14,950 bases of DNA from Caulobacteraceae bacterium UBA5005 (GTDB lineage Bacteria > Pseudomonadota > Alphaproteobacteria > Caulobacterales > Caulobacteraceae). The translations under genes were made by a program, and so were the position numbers. The notes beneath the pieces are model-generated. The model searched no databases, was not told the DNA's origin, and was given only the letters and a program-made list of their open reading frames with translations. The stretch's first letter is position 1. Each line of letters starts with the position of its first letter. The stretch spans positions 1 through 14,950 of the forward strand of contig DGYN01000011.1 of assembly GCA_002398405.1 (NCBI GenBank), written 5' to 3'. Below are positions 6,758-13,419 of this stretch, piece after piece.

Positions 6758-7591
6758 CTAACTCCTGCCGAACGGCACAATCTTGTTTTCGATGTCATGG
6801 CCGATGTCGGCGCGGCCCAGGTACGGGATGCCCGCGCGCTCGCACCAATGGATCATGACCTCTTCGTCGATGAGGCCGAAATCCGGGTCATTGGCCGGGA
6901 CCGCGCTCACCCGGCCAAGCCGGATGCCCGCCACGCTACGCACGCTGGCCGCCGAGGTGATGTGAAACAGGTAGCGGTCGGTGCGGTACATATATTCGCC
7001 GACCTCCTCAAGCATCAGCACATGCCCGCCCATGGGCGGCTCCAGGGGACTGCCCAGCACCGAACTCAGCACCGCCATATTGTAGGCCAGCCGCGGCGCG
7101 TCCCCGTCCCGCGACGGCTCCAGGGCCGAAGCATCGCCGCCGACCAGATAGGCCAGGGACCGCGCCACCGCCGCCGCCCCGCCCTCGCGTTTCATATCTC
7201 CCGGCATGGGACCATGCACCGGCTTGCCGATCCCGGCCTTGTAGAGCGCGCCCAGAAGCGCCCCCATGTCCGAATAGCCCAGATAGGTCTTGCCGCCCGC
7301 CGCCGGCCTCAGGCGCGCGATCGCCTTTTCCGCCATGCGCACCGCGCCATAGCCGCCCCGTCCGAACCACACCGCATCGAAGCTTGGATCATTGGCCGCC
7401 GCGACGAAGGCGTTAATGCGGGTCTCATCGTCGCCGGCGAAATGGCCCTGGCTGACGAAGCACTGCGGATCGAAGTGGATTTGCACCTCGCCGTTCGGAT
7501 ACAGAGAGGCGGCGAGCGCTAAGGTCTCTTGCCCCACCTCGGGCGCGATGCGGCCCCCCGGCGCGACCACTGCGATCCGATAAGCTCCCAC
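6758..7591 (-). CDS. ldcA: LD-carboxypeptidase, peptidase family S66
   Basis: A cytoplasmic serine peptidase of 277 residues that trims the terminal D-Ala from murein tetrapeptides. Landmarks: the N-terminal strand RIAVVAPGG, DAVWFGRGGYGA (family FxxRGGYG), the nucleophile Ser107 in GYSDMG, the LEEVGEYMYRTDR segment (195-207) containing the catalytic Glu, and His265 in IGHDIENKIVPFG. The triad is intact. I prefer GTG at 7591 to TTG at 7621: it puts the first strand at the normal distance, has GGGGG about 9 bases upstream, and avoids overlapping the divergent ligase gene. The neighbour across a 20-bp gap encodes an Mpl-like ligase that uses the tripeptide this enzyme makes, so the two genes form a recycling pair. 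It is followed in the same direction by the quinoprotein gene after 98 bases, with no clear functional link. Confidence 0.9.
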   Translation of the reverse strand: MGAYRIAVVAPGGRIAPEVGQETLALAASLYPNGEVQIHFDPQCFVSQGHFAGDDETRINAFVAAANDPSFDAVWFGRGGYGAVRMAEKAIARLRPAAGGKTYLGYSDMGALLGALYKAGIGKPVHGPMPGDMKREGGAAAVARSLAYLVGGDASALEPSRDGDAPRLAYNMAVLSSVLGSPLEPPMGGHVLMLEEVGEYMYRTDRYLFHITSAASVRSVAGIRLGRVSAVPANDPDFGLIDEEVMIHWCERAGIPYLGRADIGHDIENKIVPFGRS

Positions 7592-7611
7592 TTTCAAAAG
7601 CCCCCGCGCCG

Positions 7612-8985
7612 ATGACCTCAAAGCCAGCCTATTTCTTCTGCGGAGTCGGCGGTAGCGGCATGTTGCCGCTCGCGCTGATTGTCCAGGCCCGGGGTGCTGT
7701 CGTGGCCGGTTCGGACCGTTCGCGGGACCAGGGCCGGACGCCCGAGAAGTTCGCCCTATTGGAATCCAAAGGCCTCGCCCTCTTCCCTCAGGACGGCAGC
7801 GGCCTGACCTCCGCCGACCAGATCCTGGTGACCTCCGCCGCCGTCGAGGAAACCATTCCCGACGTCATCGCCGCGCGGAAAGCCGGGGCGCGGGCCATGA
7901 CGCGGGCTGAGCTTCTGTCCGAGTTGTTCAACGCGGCCGAGACCTCCGTCGGCGTCGCTGGGACCTCGGGCAAATCCACCACCACCGGCATGATCGCCCT
8001 GATCGCTGAGCGCATGGGCCTTGCCCCAACCGTGATGAACGGCGCCGAGATGAAGAACTTTGCCGCCAGCGCCCTGATCGGCGGCGATGACCTCTTCGTG
8101 GCCGAGGTCGACGAGAGCGACGGCTCCATCGCCCGCTATCGGCCCACCGTGGCGGTGATCAACAACATCGCCCTGGACCACAAATCCATGGACGAGCTCC
8201 GCGACCTGTTCGCCGGGTTCGCCGGGCGGGCGCGCACGGTCGTCCTCAACCTCGACAACGGTGAGACGCGCGCCTTGGCGGGCATGGTCTCCCGCGGAAA
8301 GCAGATCACCTTCAGCCTGAAGGACAGCGGCGCCGATCTTGTCGCCGAGGATATCGTCCTGGCGCCCGGCGGCGTCGCCTTCCAGGTCCGCCATGCCAAC
8401 GAGAGCCGCGCCGTCCGCTTGCTCACGCCTGGCCGTCACAATGTCGCGAACGCCCTCGCGGCCCTGGCGGCCGCCAAGGCCCTTGGCGCGCCGCTGGCCA
8501 AGGCCTGCGACGCCCTCACCGGTTTTTCCGGCATCCGCCGCCGCCTCGATGTTGTCGGGACGAAGAGCGGCGTCACGGTCATCGACGACTTCGCCCACAA
8601 CCCGGACAAGATCACCGCCACCCTGGAGACCCTCCACGCCTTCCCAGGCCGCCTGCTGGTGATGTTCCAGCCGCACGGCTTTAGCCCGCTGAAACTGATG
8701 AAGGACGACTTCATCGCGACCTTCGTCGAGAGGCTCTCCGGCGGCGATGTCCTGATCATGCCGGCGCCGGCCTACTTCGGCGGCACCGTGGACCGCTCGG
8801 TAACCAACACCGACATCATTGCCGGGGTTCGCGCCAAGGGCCGCGAAGGCTACGCCTTCGACGACCGCGAGGCCTGCGGCGACAAGCTCATCGAACTCGC
8901 CGGACCTGGCGACCGCATCGTCATCATGGGGGCGCGCGACGACACGCTCTCGACGTTCGCGGCCAAGGTGCTGGAGAGACTCTAG
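7612..8985 (+). CDS. mpl: Mpl-like Mur ligase (UDP-MurNAc:tripeptide ligase)
   Basis: A 457-residue Mur ligase closest to MurC/Mpl. The N-terminal Rossmann loop is GVGGSGM (11-17), the ATP loop is GTSGKSTTTGM (117-127; MurC/Mpl usually have GTHGKTTT), followed by EVDESDGSI (165-173), NNIALDH (184-190), the third-domain opener FSGIRRRLDVVG, IDDFAHNPDKI and FQPHGFSP. MurC normally lies in the division cell-wall cluster, so this isolated copy next to an LD-carboxypeptidase is better read as Mpl, which reattaches recycled L-Ala-D-Glu-mDAP to UDP-MurNAc in the cytoplasm. MurC cannot be excluded from sequence alone. No in-frame start lies just upstream of ATG 7612 and no good Shine-Dalgarno precedes it, so the mRNA may be leaderless. 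The gene converges on the kinase gene and their TAG stops overlap within CTAG. Confidence 0.83.
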   Translation: MTSKPAYFFCGVGGSGMLPLALIVQARGAVVAGSDRSRDQGRTPEKFALLESKGLALFPQDGSGLTSADQILVTSAAVEETIPDVIAARKAGARAMTRAELLSELFNAAETSVGVAGTSGKSTTTGMIALIAERMGLAPTVMNGAEMKNFAASALIGGDDLFVAEVDESDGSIARYRPTVAVINNIALDHKSMDELRDLFAGFAGRARTVVLNLDNGETRALAGMVSRGKQITFSLKDSGADLVAEDIVLAPGGVAFQVRHANESRAVRLLTPGRHNVANALAALAAAKALGAPLAKACDALTGFSGIRRRLDVVGTKSGVTVIDDFAHNPDKITATLETLHAFPGRLLVMFQPHGFSPLKLMKDDFIATFVERLSGGDVLIMPAPAYFGGTVDRSVTNTDIIAGVRAKGREGYAFDDREACGDKLIELAGPGDRIVIMGARDDTLSTFAAKVLERL

Positions 8986-10058
8986 AGCTTTTGCGCGGGC
9001 CGTATCGGCGTGACCGATCCTTGGCCCATGGCCACCACATCGGAGTGGATGACGGTGACCAGGGTCCCGGGACCTCTGTCCCCAACTTCCAATTCCGCCT
9101 CAAGCTGCTTTGCCAGGGCCTCGACGATACTGGTGCCCAAACCCGGTTTGGACTCCTGCTTGCCCATGGGCATCCCCACCCCGTCATCGCTGACCGCCAA
9201 GGTCCACTCAGAACCCTTCGAGGCATAGGAGACGACGATCCTGCCTTTGCGGCCGTCTGGGAAGGCATGCTTCAGACAGTTGATCACCAGCTCGGTGACG
9301 ATCAGGCCCAGACTGATCGATACGTCTGGCGCCACGACGCCATCGTCCGCGTCGACGAGGATGGAGACCTGGTCCGTATCGTGGATCATCGAGGCGCCGA
9401 TGCTCTGGCACAGCCTGATCAGGTAAGGGCGCAGCGCGACCTCGCCGAGTTGCTGAGACGCCAGTTGCTGCTGCAGGGTGGCGACCGACATCACCCGGCT
9501 ATGGGCGTCGTGCAGATGCATGCGGGTGTCTTCCGACTGGGTCTTGCGGGCGCTCTGCAGGATGACGCTGGCGATGATCTGCAAGCTGTTTGCGACCCGG
9601 TGCTGAACCTCCTGCAAAAGGATGGCCTTCTCGCGCAGCAGGTCGTCTTTCTTCTTCTCGTTCAGGCGCAAGGCCGTGACATCGCAGACCGTCACCAGCA
9701 GGCGAACATCCTGGCCGGGCCCGTACTCCAGCTTCTGGGCGTTGATCACCAGCCGCTGCAGCGAGCGGTCGGCAGCCTTGATGTCCATTTCATAGGCGTC
9801 GATCTTCAGGCTTCCCGACGCCGTCGCCTCAAGGAGCACCCGGAGTTGCGGGACATCCCATTCGCCCTTGCCAAGGGAGAAAATCTCCCGCCCACGGACC
9901 GTGTCGGTGTCGCAGCCGAAGGCGCTGCAGAACGATGCGCTGGCCGCAATGACCTTCATGCCACCGGATATCAACAGCAGAGGGGCCGTCGACGAAGAGA
10001 TCATCGCCAGCGCCAGCGCCTGGGCGACGTCGGCTTGTACAGGTTTGGATTTAGCCAT
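8982..10058 (-). CDS. Soluble PAS-domain sensor histidine kinase (HisKA_2 type)
   Basis: A 358-residue cytoplasmic kinase with no membrane segment. Residues about 18-130 form a PAS-like sensor domain (LLLISGGMKVIAAS, GREIFSLG, then LLVTVCDVTALR leading into the linker). A basic coiled linker (NEKKKDDLLREKAILLQ) leads to the H box EVQHRVANSLQII with phospho-acceptor His153. The HATPase domain has an N box ELVINCLKHAFPDGR (Asn260), G1 DDGVGMP (291-297) and G2 GLGTSIVEAL. HRVxNxLQ and KHAFPDG are HisKA_2 features, a group that includes general-stress kinases of Caulobacter such as PhyK and LovK. The signal and response regulator are unknown, and no regulator or sigma-factor gene is in the window. 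A 9-bp inverted repeat covers the likely ribosome-binding region. Confidence 0.92.
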   Translation of the reverse strand: MAKSKPVQADVAQALALAMISSSTAPLLLISGGMKVIAASASFCSAFGCDTDTVRGREIFSLGKGEWDVPQLRVLLEATASGSLKIDAYEMDIKAADRSLQRLVINAQKLEYGPGQDVRLLVTVCDVTALRLNEKKKDDLLREKAILLQEVQHRVANSLQIIASVILQSARKTQSEDTRMHLHDAHSRVMSVATLQQQLASQQLGEVALRPYLIRLCQSIGASMIHDTDQVSILVDADDGVVAPDVSISLGLIVTELVINCLKHAFPDGRKGRIVVSYASKGSEWTLAVSDDGVGMPMGKQESKPGLGTSIVEALAKQLEAELEVGDRGPGTLVTVIHSDVVAMGQGSVTPIRPAQKL

Positions 10059-10061
10059 AAC

Positions 10062-10100
10062 TGGCTTTCGAAAGACCGCAGGCTCGCAAGGCGAAAGCCA
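10062..10100 (-). promoter_or_regulatory. Inverted repeat in the kinase leader, overlapping its ribosome-binding region
   Basis: TGGCTTTCG (10062-10070) and CGAAAGCCA (10092-10100) are perfect 9-bp inverted arms 21 bases apart; the near arm ends 4 bases before the kinase ATG. CTTTCGAAAG (10065-10074) is also a 10-base palindrome by itself. In RNA, the only purine-rich stretch before the start (GAAAG) would be paired, so the hairpin could restrain translation. As DNA it could instead be an operator. Confidence 0.5.
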
Positions 10101-10309
10101 TCTCGGATCGTCAATTTTGCGAAATCTTGCCGCTAACTCAGCGAGGGGGCCGAGGTATCTAAATTACTATTAGCACGGGCTAGGGCGAATTCTCATCCTA
10201 AACGGAAATATTGCCTGGGCTTTTCTGAAATGCCGCCACGCGGGCAGCAGAATTCCAATATTGATAGACTCCACAAACTGTTCGTAACACCTATAGTTCC
10301 GCCCCAAGA
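10101..10309. other. AT-richer divergent intergenic region between kinase and DUF6152 genes
   Basis: No coding sequence is supported here. The stretch from about 10155 to 10300 is clearly richer in A and T than the rest of the window, with AAATTACTATTAG, two GAATTC sites (near 10189 and 10250) and two AATATTG copies about 50 bases apart (10207 and 10257). Divergent genes start on both sides, so it must hold two promoters. TTGATA at 10261 resembles a -35 box, but no convincing -10 lies at normal spacing. No GGAAC/CGTT general-stress promoter was found. Confidence 0.4.
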
Positions 10310-10327
10310 GCGGCGGACTTACGCCGC
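10310..10327 (+). promoter_or_regulatory. GC hairpin in the leader of the DUF6152 gene
   Basis: GCGGCG (10310-10315), loop GACTTA, CGCCGC (10322-10327): a perfect 6-bp GC stem ending 8 bases before the GAAGGG ribosome-binding site and 20 bases before the ATG. It could stabilise the transcript end or be an operator. No T tract follows, so a terminator is unlikely. Confidence 0.4.
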
Positions 10328-10347
10328 CGCGAAACGAAGGGTTGGAC

Positions 10348-10743
10348 ATGAAGAGCGCACTGCCGCTTGCCCTGGTCTTGGCCGCTGCCTGTGCGCCGCC
10401 AAGCTTGGCCCATCACTCCACGGCCATGTTCGACTTCACCAAGAGCATGACCCTGACCGGGACGATCAAGGAACTGCAGTGGACCAATCCCCATGCCTGG
10501 GTGCAGGTTATCGCCGACGGCAAAGAGTACAGCCTGGAGTGCGGCAGCCCCAACACCATGTCGCGTCAGGGCTGGAAGCGTAACACCGTCAAGCCCGGCG
10601 ATCCGGTGACGGTGATGATGCGGCCGATGAAGGACGGCACGCCCGCCGGTATGCTGGTCAGCATCCTCCTGAAGGATGGCCGGACCCTTGGCGCGGGCGT
10701 CACCCCCGGCCCGCCCCCGCCCATCGCCGCGGCACCCAAATGA
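10348..10743 (+). CDS. DUF6152 family exported protein
   Basis: A 131-residue protein starting at ATG 10348, with GAAGGG 6 bases upstream (10336-10341). A TTG two codons earlier is a less likely start because it would crowd that site. Residues 1-21 are a signal peptide with a SLA-type cleavage site, after which the mature chain begins HHSTAMFDF. The core reads TLTGTIKELQWTNPHAWVQV (36-54), the hallmark I associate with DUF6152, followed by short beta strands (GKEYSLECG, GDPVTVMMRP, GMLVSILLKDG) and a Pro-rich tail. The fold looks like a small beta barrel. Function is unknown. The exposed N-terminal His22-His23 together with His49 in NPHAW could bind a metal; this is my inference. C15 is preceded by AAA rather than a proper lipobox, so a lipoprotein is unlikely. 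It overlaps the next gene by ATGA. Confidence 0.88.
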   Translation: MKSALPLALVLAAACAPPSLAHHSTAMFDFTKSMTLTGTIKELQWTNPHAWVQVIADGKEYSLECGSPNTMSRQGWKRNTVKPGDPVTVMMRPMKDGTPAGMLVSILLKDGRTLGAGVTPGPPPPIAAAPK

Positions 10744-11573
10744 GCCGCCTTTTCGCCGCCCTGGCCGCGGTCGCCCTGATCGCCATTCCCGCTGCTCCGG
10801 CCCTGAGCCAATCCCGGCCCAACGCCCAGGCCTTCGCTAGACTGCCCGACTGGAGCGGCGCCTGGACCCGCGATACCGGCGGCTTCTACGAGTCCACGCC
10901 GGCCCAGGCCAAGGATCCGGCCCCGGCCCCGACCTCGCCCCGGCTGATCCCTCCCTTCACCCCGAAGTTTAAGGCGATCTTCGAGGACAATCTTCGGCGC
11001 ATCGCCGCCGACCGCTATCCGGACCCGATCTCCACCTGCGGCACGCCCGCCGGCTGGCCGCGCCTCCTCGCCACCCCCGACGCCTATGAGTTCGTCATCC
11101 GGCCCGAGCAGAGCTGGATCCTCTCGGAAAACGGCCCCAACATCGCCCGCATCTATACCGACGGCCGCAAGCACCCCCCCGCCGACGAGCTTTGGGAGAC
11201 CTATACCGGCTCCTCCGTCGGCCGCTGGGAGGGCGATACCCTGGTGTTCAACACCGTCGGCCTCAAGGGCGTCGGCTCGACCATCCTGGGCCGGCAAGGC
11301 GTTGTGATGAGCGACAAGTTGATGGTCGACACGAAGATCCGCCTGATCGAGCCGGACCGGCTGCTGATCACCATGGTCCTGACCGACCCGGAGGCCCTGA
11401 CCAAACCCTGGCCGATCGCCTTCACCTTCAAGCGCCTGCCGAAGGACACCACGGTCTGGGACTACGCCTGCGCCGAGAACAACCGCAACCCGATCACCGA
11501 CGCCGGCCAGACCCTGACACTCGATCCCAGCGGCAAGGTCATGGATCTGAAGACCGAGGGTCAGGTCCGGTAG
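10740..11573 (+). CDS. Exported protein of unknown function, coupled to DUF6152
   Basis: A 277-residue protein with a signal peptide (hydrophobic residues 5-22, cleavage near ALS-Q24). Motifs suggest a widespread uncharacterised periplasmic family: LPDWSGAW (35-42), CGTPAGWPRLL starting at C100, YEFVIRPEQSWIL, RIYTDGRKHP (137-146), SVGRWEGDTLVFNTVG (159-174), TKPWPIAF (221-228) and VWDYACAENN with C244. The pattern of strands carrying substrate-like aromatic and Gly positions suggests a beta-rich, lipocalin-like C-terminal half; C100 and C244 could form a disulfide. I do not recognise a catalytic motif. ATG overlaps the DUF6152 stop (ATGA), so the two are co-translated and probably work together. 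The 3' end overlaps the convergent flavoprotein gene by 13 bases. Confidence 0.8.
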   Translation: MSRLFAALAAVALIAIPAAPALSQSRPNAQAFARLPDWSGAWTRDTGGFYESTPAQAKDPAPAPTSPRLIPPFTPKFKAIFEDNLRRIAADRYPDPISTCGTPAGWPRLLATPDAYEFVIRPEQSWILSENGPNIARIYTDGRKHPPADELWETYTGSSVGRWEGDTLVFNTVGLKGVGSTILGRQGVVMSDKLMVDTKIRLIEPDRLLITMVLTDPEALTKPWPIAFTFKRLPKDTTVWDYACAENNRNPITDAGQTLTLDPSGKVMDLKTEGQVR

Positions 11574-13129
11574 CGTTTTGGCCAGACGCCTTGCTTGCCG
11601 GGCGACAGGATGCCCTTGGGATCGAGCGCGTCCTTGATCTTCTCGTTGAAGCGGCCGAGCGCATCGTCGTTCCAGCGATAGAGGTCCGCGACCTCGTCCA
11701 TATAGGTGATGTGGGTGCGGTATTCGCCGTAGCCTGCCTCCCCGCCCTCCTTGATCAGCTTGGAAAACAGGGTCCGCACCCGCGCGGTCTCGGCCGCATT
11801 GTCCGCATCGAAAACGATGGCGCAGATCAAGGCCATGGACCGGCCGAAGTTGTAGAAGGTGCCCATATAGTCCTGGCCGCCCTCCTCGATGATCCGGCGG
11901 CTGAGGGTGTGGATACGCACCGCGTCCTCGCCCCTCGGCGGCAGCAGCGGCGAGAAGTCGATATGGCCACCCTTGCCGCCGCGCCAGTCGGCAACCCGCA
12001 GGCCCGCAAGCCCTGGAATGCCGGCCCGCGATCCCGCGCCCCCGCGGTCCGGCCGAACCAGGGCGTCACCCTCGATCACCTGGGCGTCGAACTTCGCGCC
12101 GGGGACCTTGGCGAAGGCGGCGCGGGCATGGCCGACATTGGCGGCGACCACATCCGATTTGCCGTAGATGCCAAACGACATATTCCACCAGCCGATGTTC
12201 TGGCGGCGCTTGATGGTCTCCAGCACCTCGTTGGGGATCGGCCCCGGCTTGCCGTACCAGTCCGTACGCCGCCCCTGGGCGATGGCCGAGCCCAGCACGT
12301 TGCGCATGTTGGGGATGCCGTTGACGACCCCCTCGACGCGTAGGGGCGCAAGGCCATCGACGGCGGCGGCAAGGTCTTCCTCCCGTTCGAAATTCACCCG
12401 GCAGGAGGCCAAGGCTTGGGGCCTGGGCATCAGCCACATGCCGATCTTGGTCACCACCCCGAAGTTCGACTGGGTGAACGCCTGATCCCAGGAAGGCCCA
12501 AAGCCGCCCTTGTGCAGCTGCCAGGTCTTGGCGCCCGGAACCGCGCCCATGCCGGTGCGAAGCAGGGTTCCGTCGGCCAGAACAACTTCCATGCCGCAGA
12601 TCTGCGCCGCATGGTCGCCATAGGGCATGCCGCCAAAGCCGCGCTCCAAAGCGTTGCCCATGACGCTGCCCCAGCCGGGCGCGGGCGACGAAATCCACAG
12701 CCGGGAACCGGTTCGCAGGAGGTGATTGTGCAGCTCGAAGAAGGTGACGCCTGGCTCCACCAGGGCGTAGCCGAGGTCCTCGTTGACCTCGAGCACACGG
12801 TTCAGCCGCCGAAGGTCGAGAACCACGCACCCGGGCATGACCGGCGCCGAGCCGCCATAGGCGAGGTTTCGCCCGGTAGAGACTGTCCAGAGGGGCACCC
12901 CGGTCTCGGCGGCGATCCGCACAATCCCCTGCACCTCCTCGACACTGGCCGGGCCGACCGCCGCCGCCGGCGCGTGGGCGCTCGCATTGCCGGGCGCGAA
13001 CTGGTCGTCATAGGGCGCCATGTGCTCTTCGCCGGAGAACACCCACGCGGCGCCGACCACGCGGCGGAAGCGGGAAAGGGCCGTCTCGAAAGTCCGGGCG
13101 CTGACGCCCTTGGGAAGAACCCGCGCCAT
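11561..13129 (-). CDS. VAO/PCMH-family flavoprotein (4-alkylphenol or eugenol-type oxidoreductase)
   Basis: A 522-residue FAD enzyme of the vanillyl-alcohol oxidase/p-cresol methylhydroxylase family. The FAD-binding half shows PASVEEVQGIVRIA, WTVSTGRNLAYGGSAP (81-96), VLEVNEDLGYALVEPGVTFF (112-131), GWGSVMGNALERG and PYGDH (169-173). The substrate half shows GGHIDFSP with His389, YMGTF with Thr424, GEYRTH with Tyr470-Arg471, and DPKGILSPGKQGVWP (503-517). Compared from memory with VAO, His389 matches the FAD-linking His422, Thr424 matches T457, Tyr91 matches Y108 and Tyr470-Arg471 match Y503-R504, whereas Ala380 stands where PCMH has FAD-linking Tyr384. Asp170 of VAO appears to be Ala150. The product is expected to hydroxylate or oxidise the para side chain of a phenol. 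No signal peptide is obvious. It lies 2 bases after the cytochrome gene, its likely electron acceptor. Confidence 0.9.
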   Translation of the reverse strand: MARVLPKGVSARTFETALSRFRRVVGAAWVFSGEEHMAPYDDQFAPGNASAHAPAAAVGPASVEEVQGIVRIAAETGVPLWTVSTGRNLAYGGSAPVMPGCVVLDLRRLNRVLEVNEDLGYALVEPGVTFFELHNHLLRTGSRLWISSPAPGWGSVMGNALERGFGGMPYGDHAAQICGMEVVLADGTLLRTGMGAVPGAKTWQLHKGGFGPSWDQAFTQSNFGVVTKIGMWLMPRPQALASCRVNFEREEDLAAAVDGLAPLRVEGVVNGIPNMRNVLGSAIAQGRRTDWYGKPGPIPNEVLETIKRRQNIGWWNMSFGIYGKSDVVAANVGHARAAFAKVPGAKFDAQVIEGDALVRPDRGGAGSRAGIPGLAGLRVADWRGGKGGHIDFSPLLPPRGEDAVRIHTLSRRIIEEGGQDYMGTFYNFGRSMALICAIVFDADNAAETARVRTLFSKLIKEGGEAGYGEYRTHITYMDEVADLYRWNDDALGRFNEKIKDALDPKGILSPGKQGVWPKRYRT

Positions 13130-13131
13130 CC

Positions 13132-13419
13132 CTAGCGCTCCAGCCAGGCGGCGATGGCCGCGGCGTCGGCGTCGGTGATCTCGGTCGGGGTAAAGCCGGG
13201 CATGGCGCCTTTGCCCTGCCGGATGATCTCGCGGGTGTAGCCGGCCGGAAGCGGCCTGCGGTTGGTCAGGACGCCTTTCCCGGCCTCAGCGCCGCGCCCA
13301 AGGATGGCGCTCGCGAAACCCCGGTCGTCATGACAGATCGCGCACTTGGCCTGATAGAGCGCCGCGCCGTCCGCCGCGGGCGGCTGGAAGAGCGCCAGGA
13401 CCAGAAGCCATAGCTTCAC
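13132..13419 (-). CDS. Small exported cytochrome c (PCMH cytochrome-subunit-like)
   Basis: A 95-residue monohaem cytochrome. A short hydrophobic N-terminus (MKLWLLVLALF) is the signal peptide. The haem motif is CAICH (26-30), after ALYQAKC, and the axial ligand is probably Met73 in GAMPGFTPTEI, the usual class-I layout, followed by the C-terminal helix DADAAAIAAWLER. The size matches the small cytochrome subunit of p-cresol methylhydroxylase and eugenol hydroxylase. Its position between the dioxygenase and flavoprotein genes, sharing one base with the upstream stop (TAGTG) and 2 bases before the flavoprotein ATG, implies it takes electrons from that flavoenzyme. The start is GTG at 13419. The flavin partner has no evident export signal, so it may travel folded with the complex, as is thought for PCMH-type enzymes; this is inference. 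Confidence 0.9.
   Translation of the reverse strand: MKLWLLVLALFQPPAADGAALYQAKCAICHDDRGFASAILGRGAEAGKGVLTNRRPLPAGYTREIIRQGKGAMPGFTPTEITDADAAAIAAWLER

Noticed and set aside
7756..8676. 306-codon frame on - opposite the Mur ligase
   Set aside because: Gly/Asp/Val-rich mirror of a well-supported ligase; no domain recognised.
8991..10136. 381-codon open frame on + opposite the histidine kinase
   Set aside because: Composition is low in hydrophobic clusters and rich in Asp, Gln, His and Arg. The kinase strand has every expected box, so this is a shadow.
10101..10347. General-stress (EcfG-type) promoter near the HisKA_2 kinase
   Set aside because: No GGAAC-like box with a CGTT-like box at 16-18 bases was found on either strand, so the general-stress link rests only on kinase family.
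11192..12343. 383-codon frame on + crossing the end of the exported unknown protein and the flavoprotein
   Set aside because: It crosses two real genes in wrong frames and is Arg/Pro/Asp-rich without motifs.
12670..12690. Glu162 in GNALERG as a missing catalytic Asp
   Set aside because: VAO itself, as I recall, has ERG here; the catalytic Asp170 lies in the preceding PDLGG segment, so Glu162 is normal.
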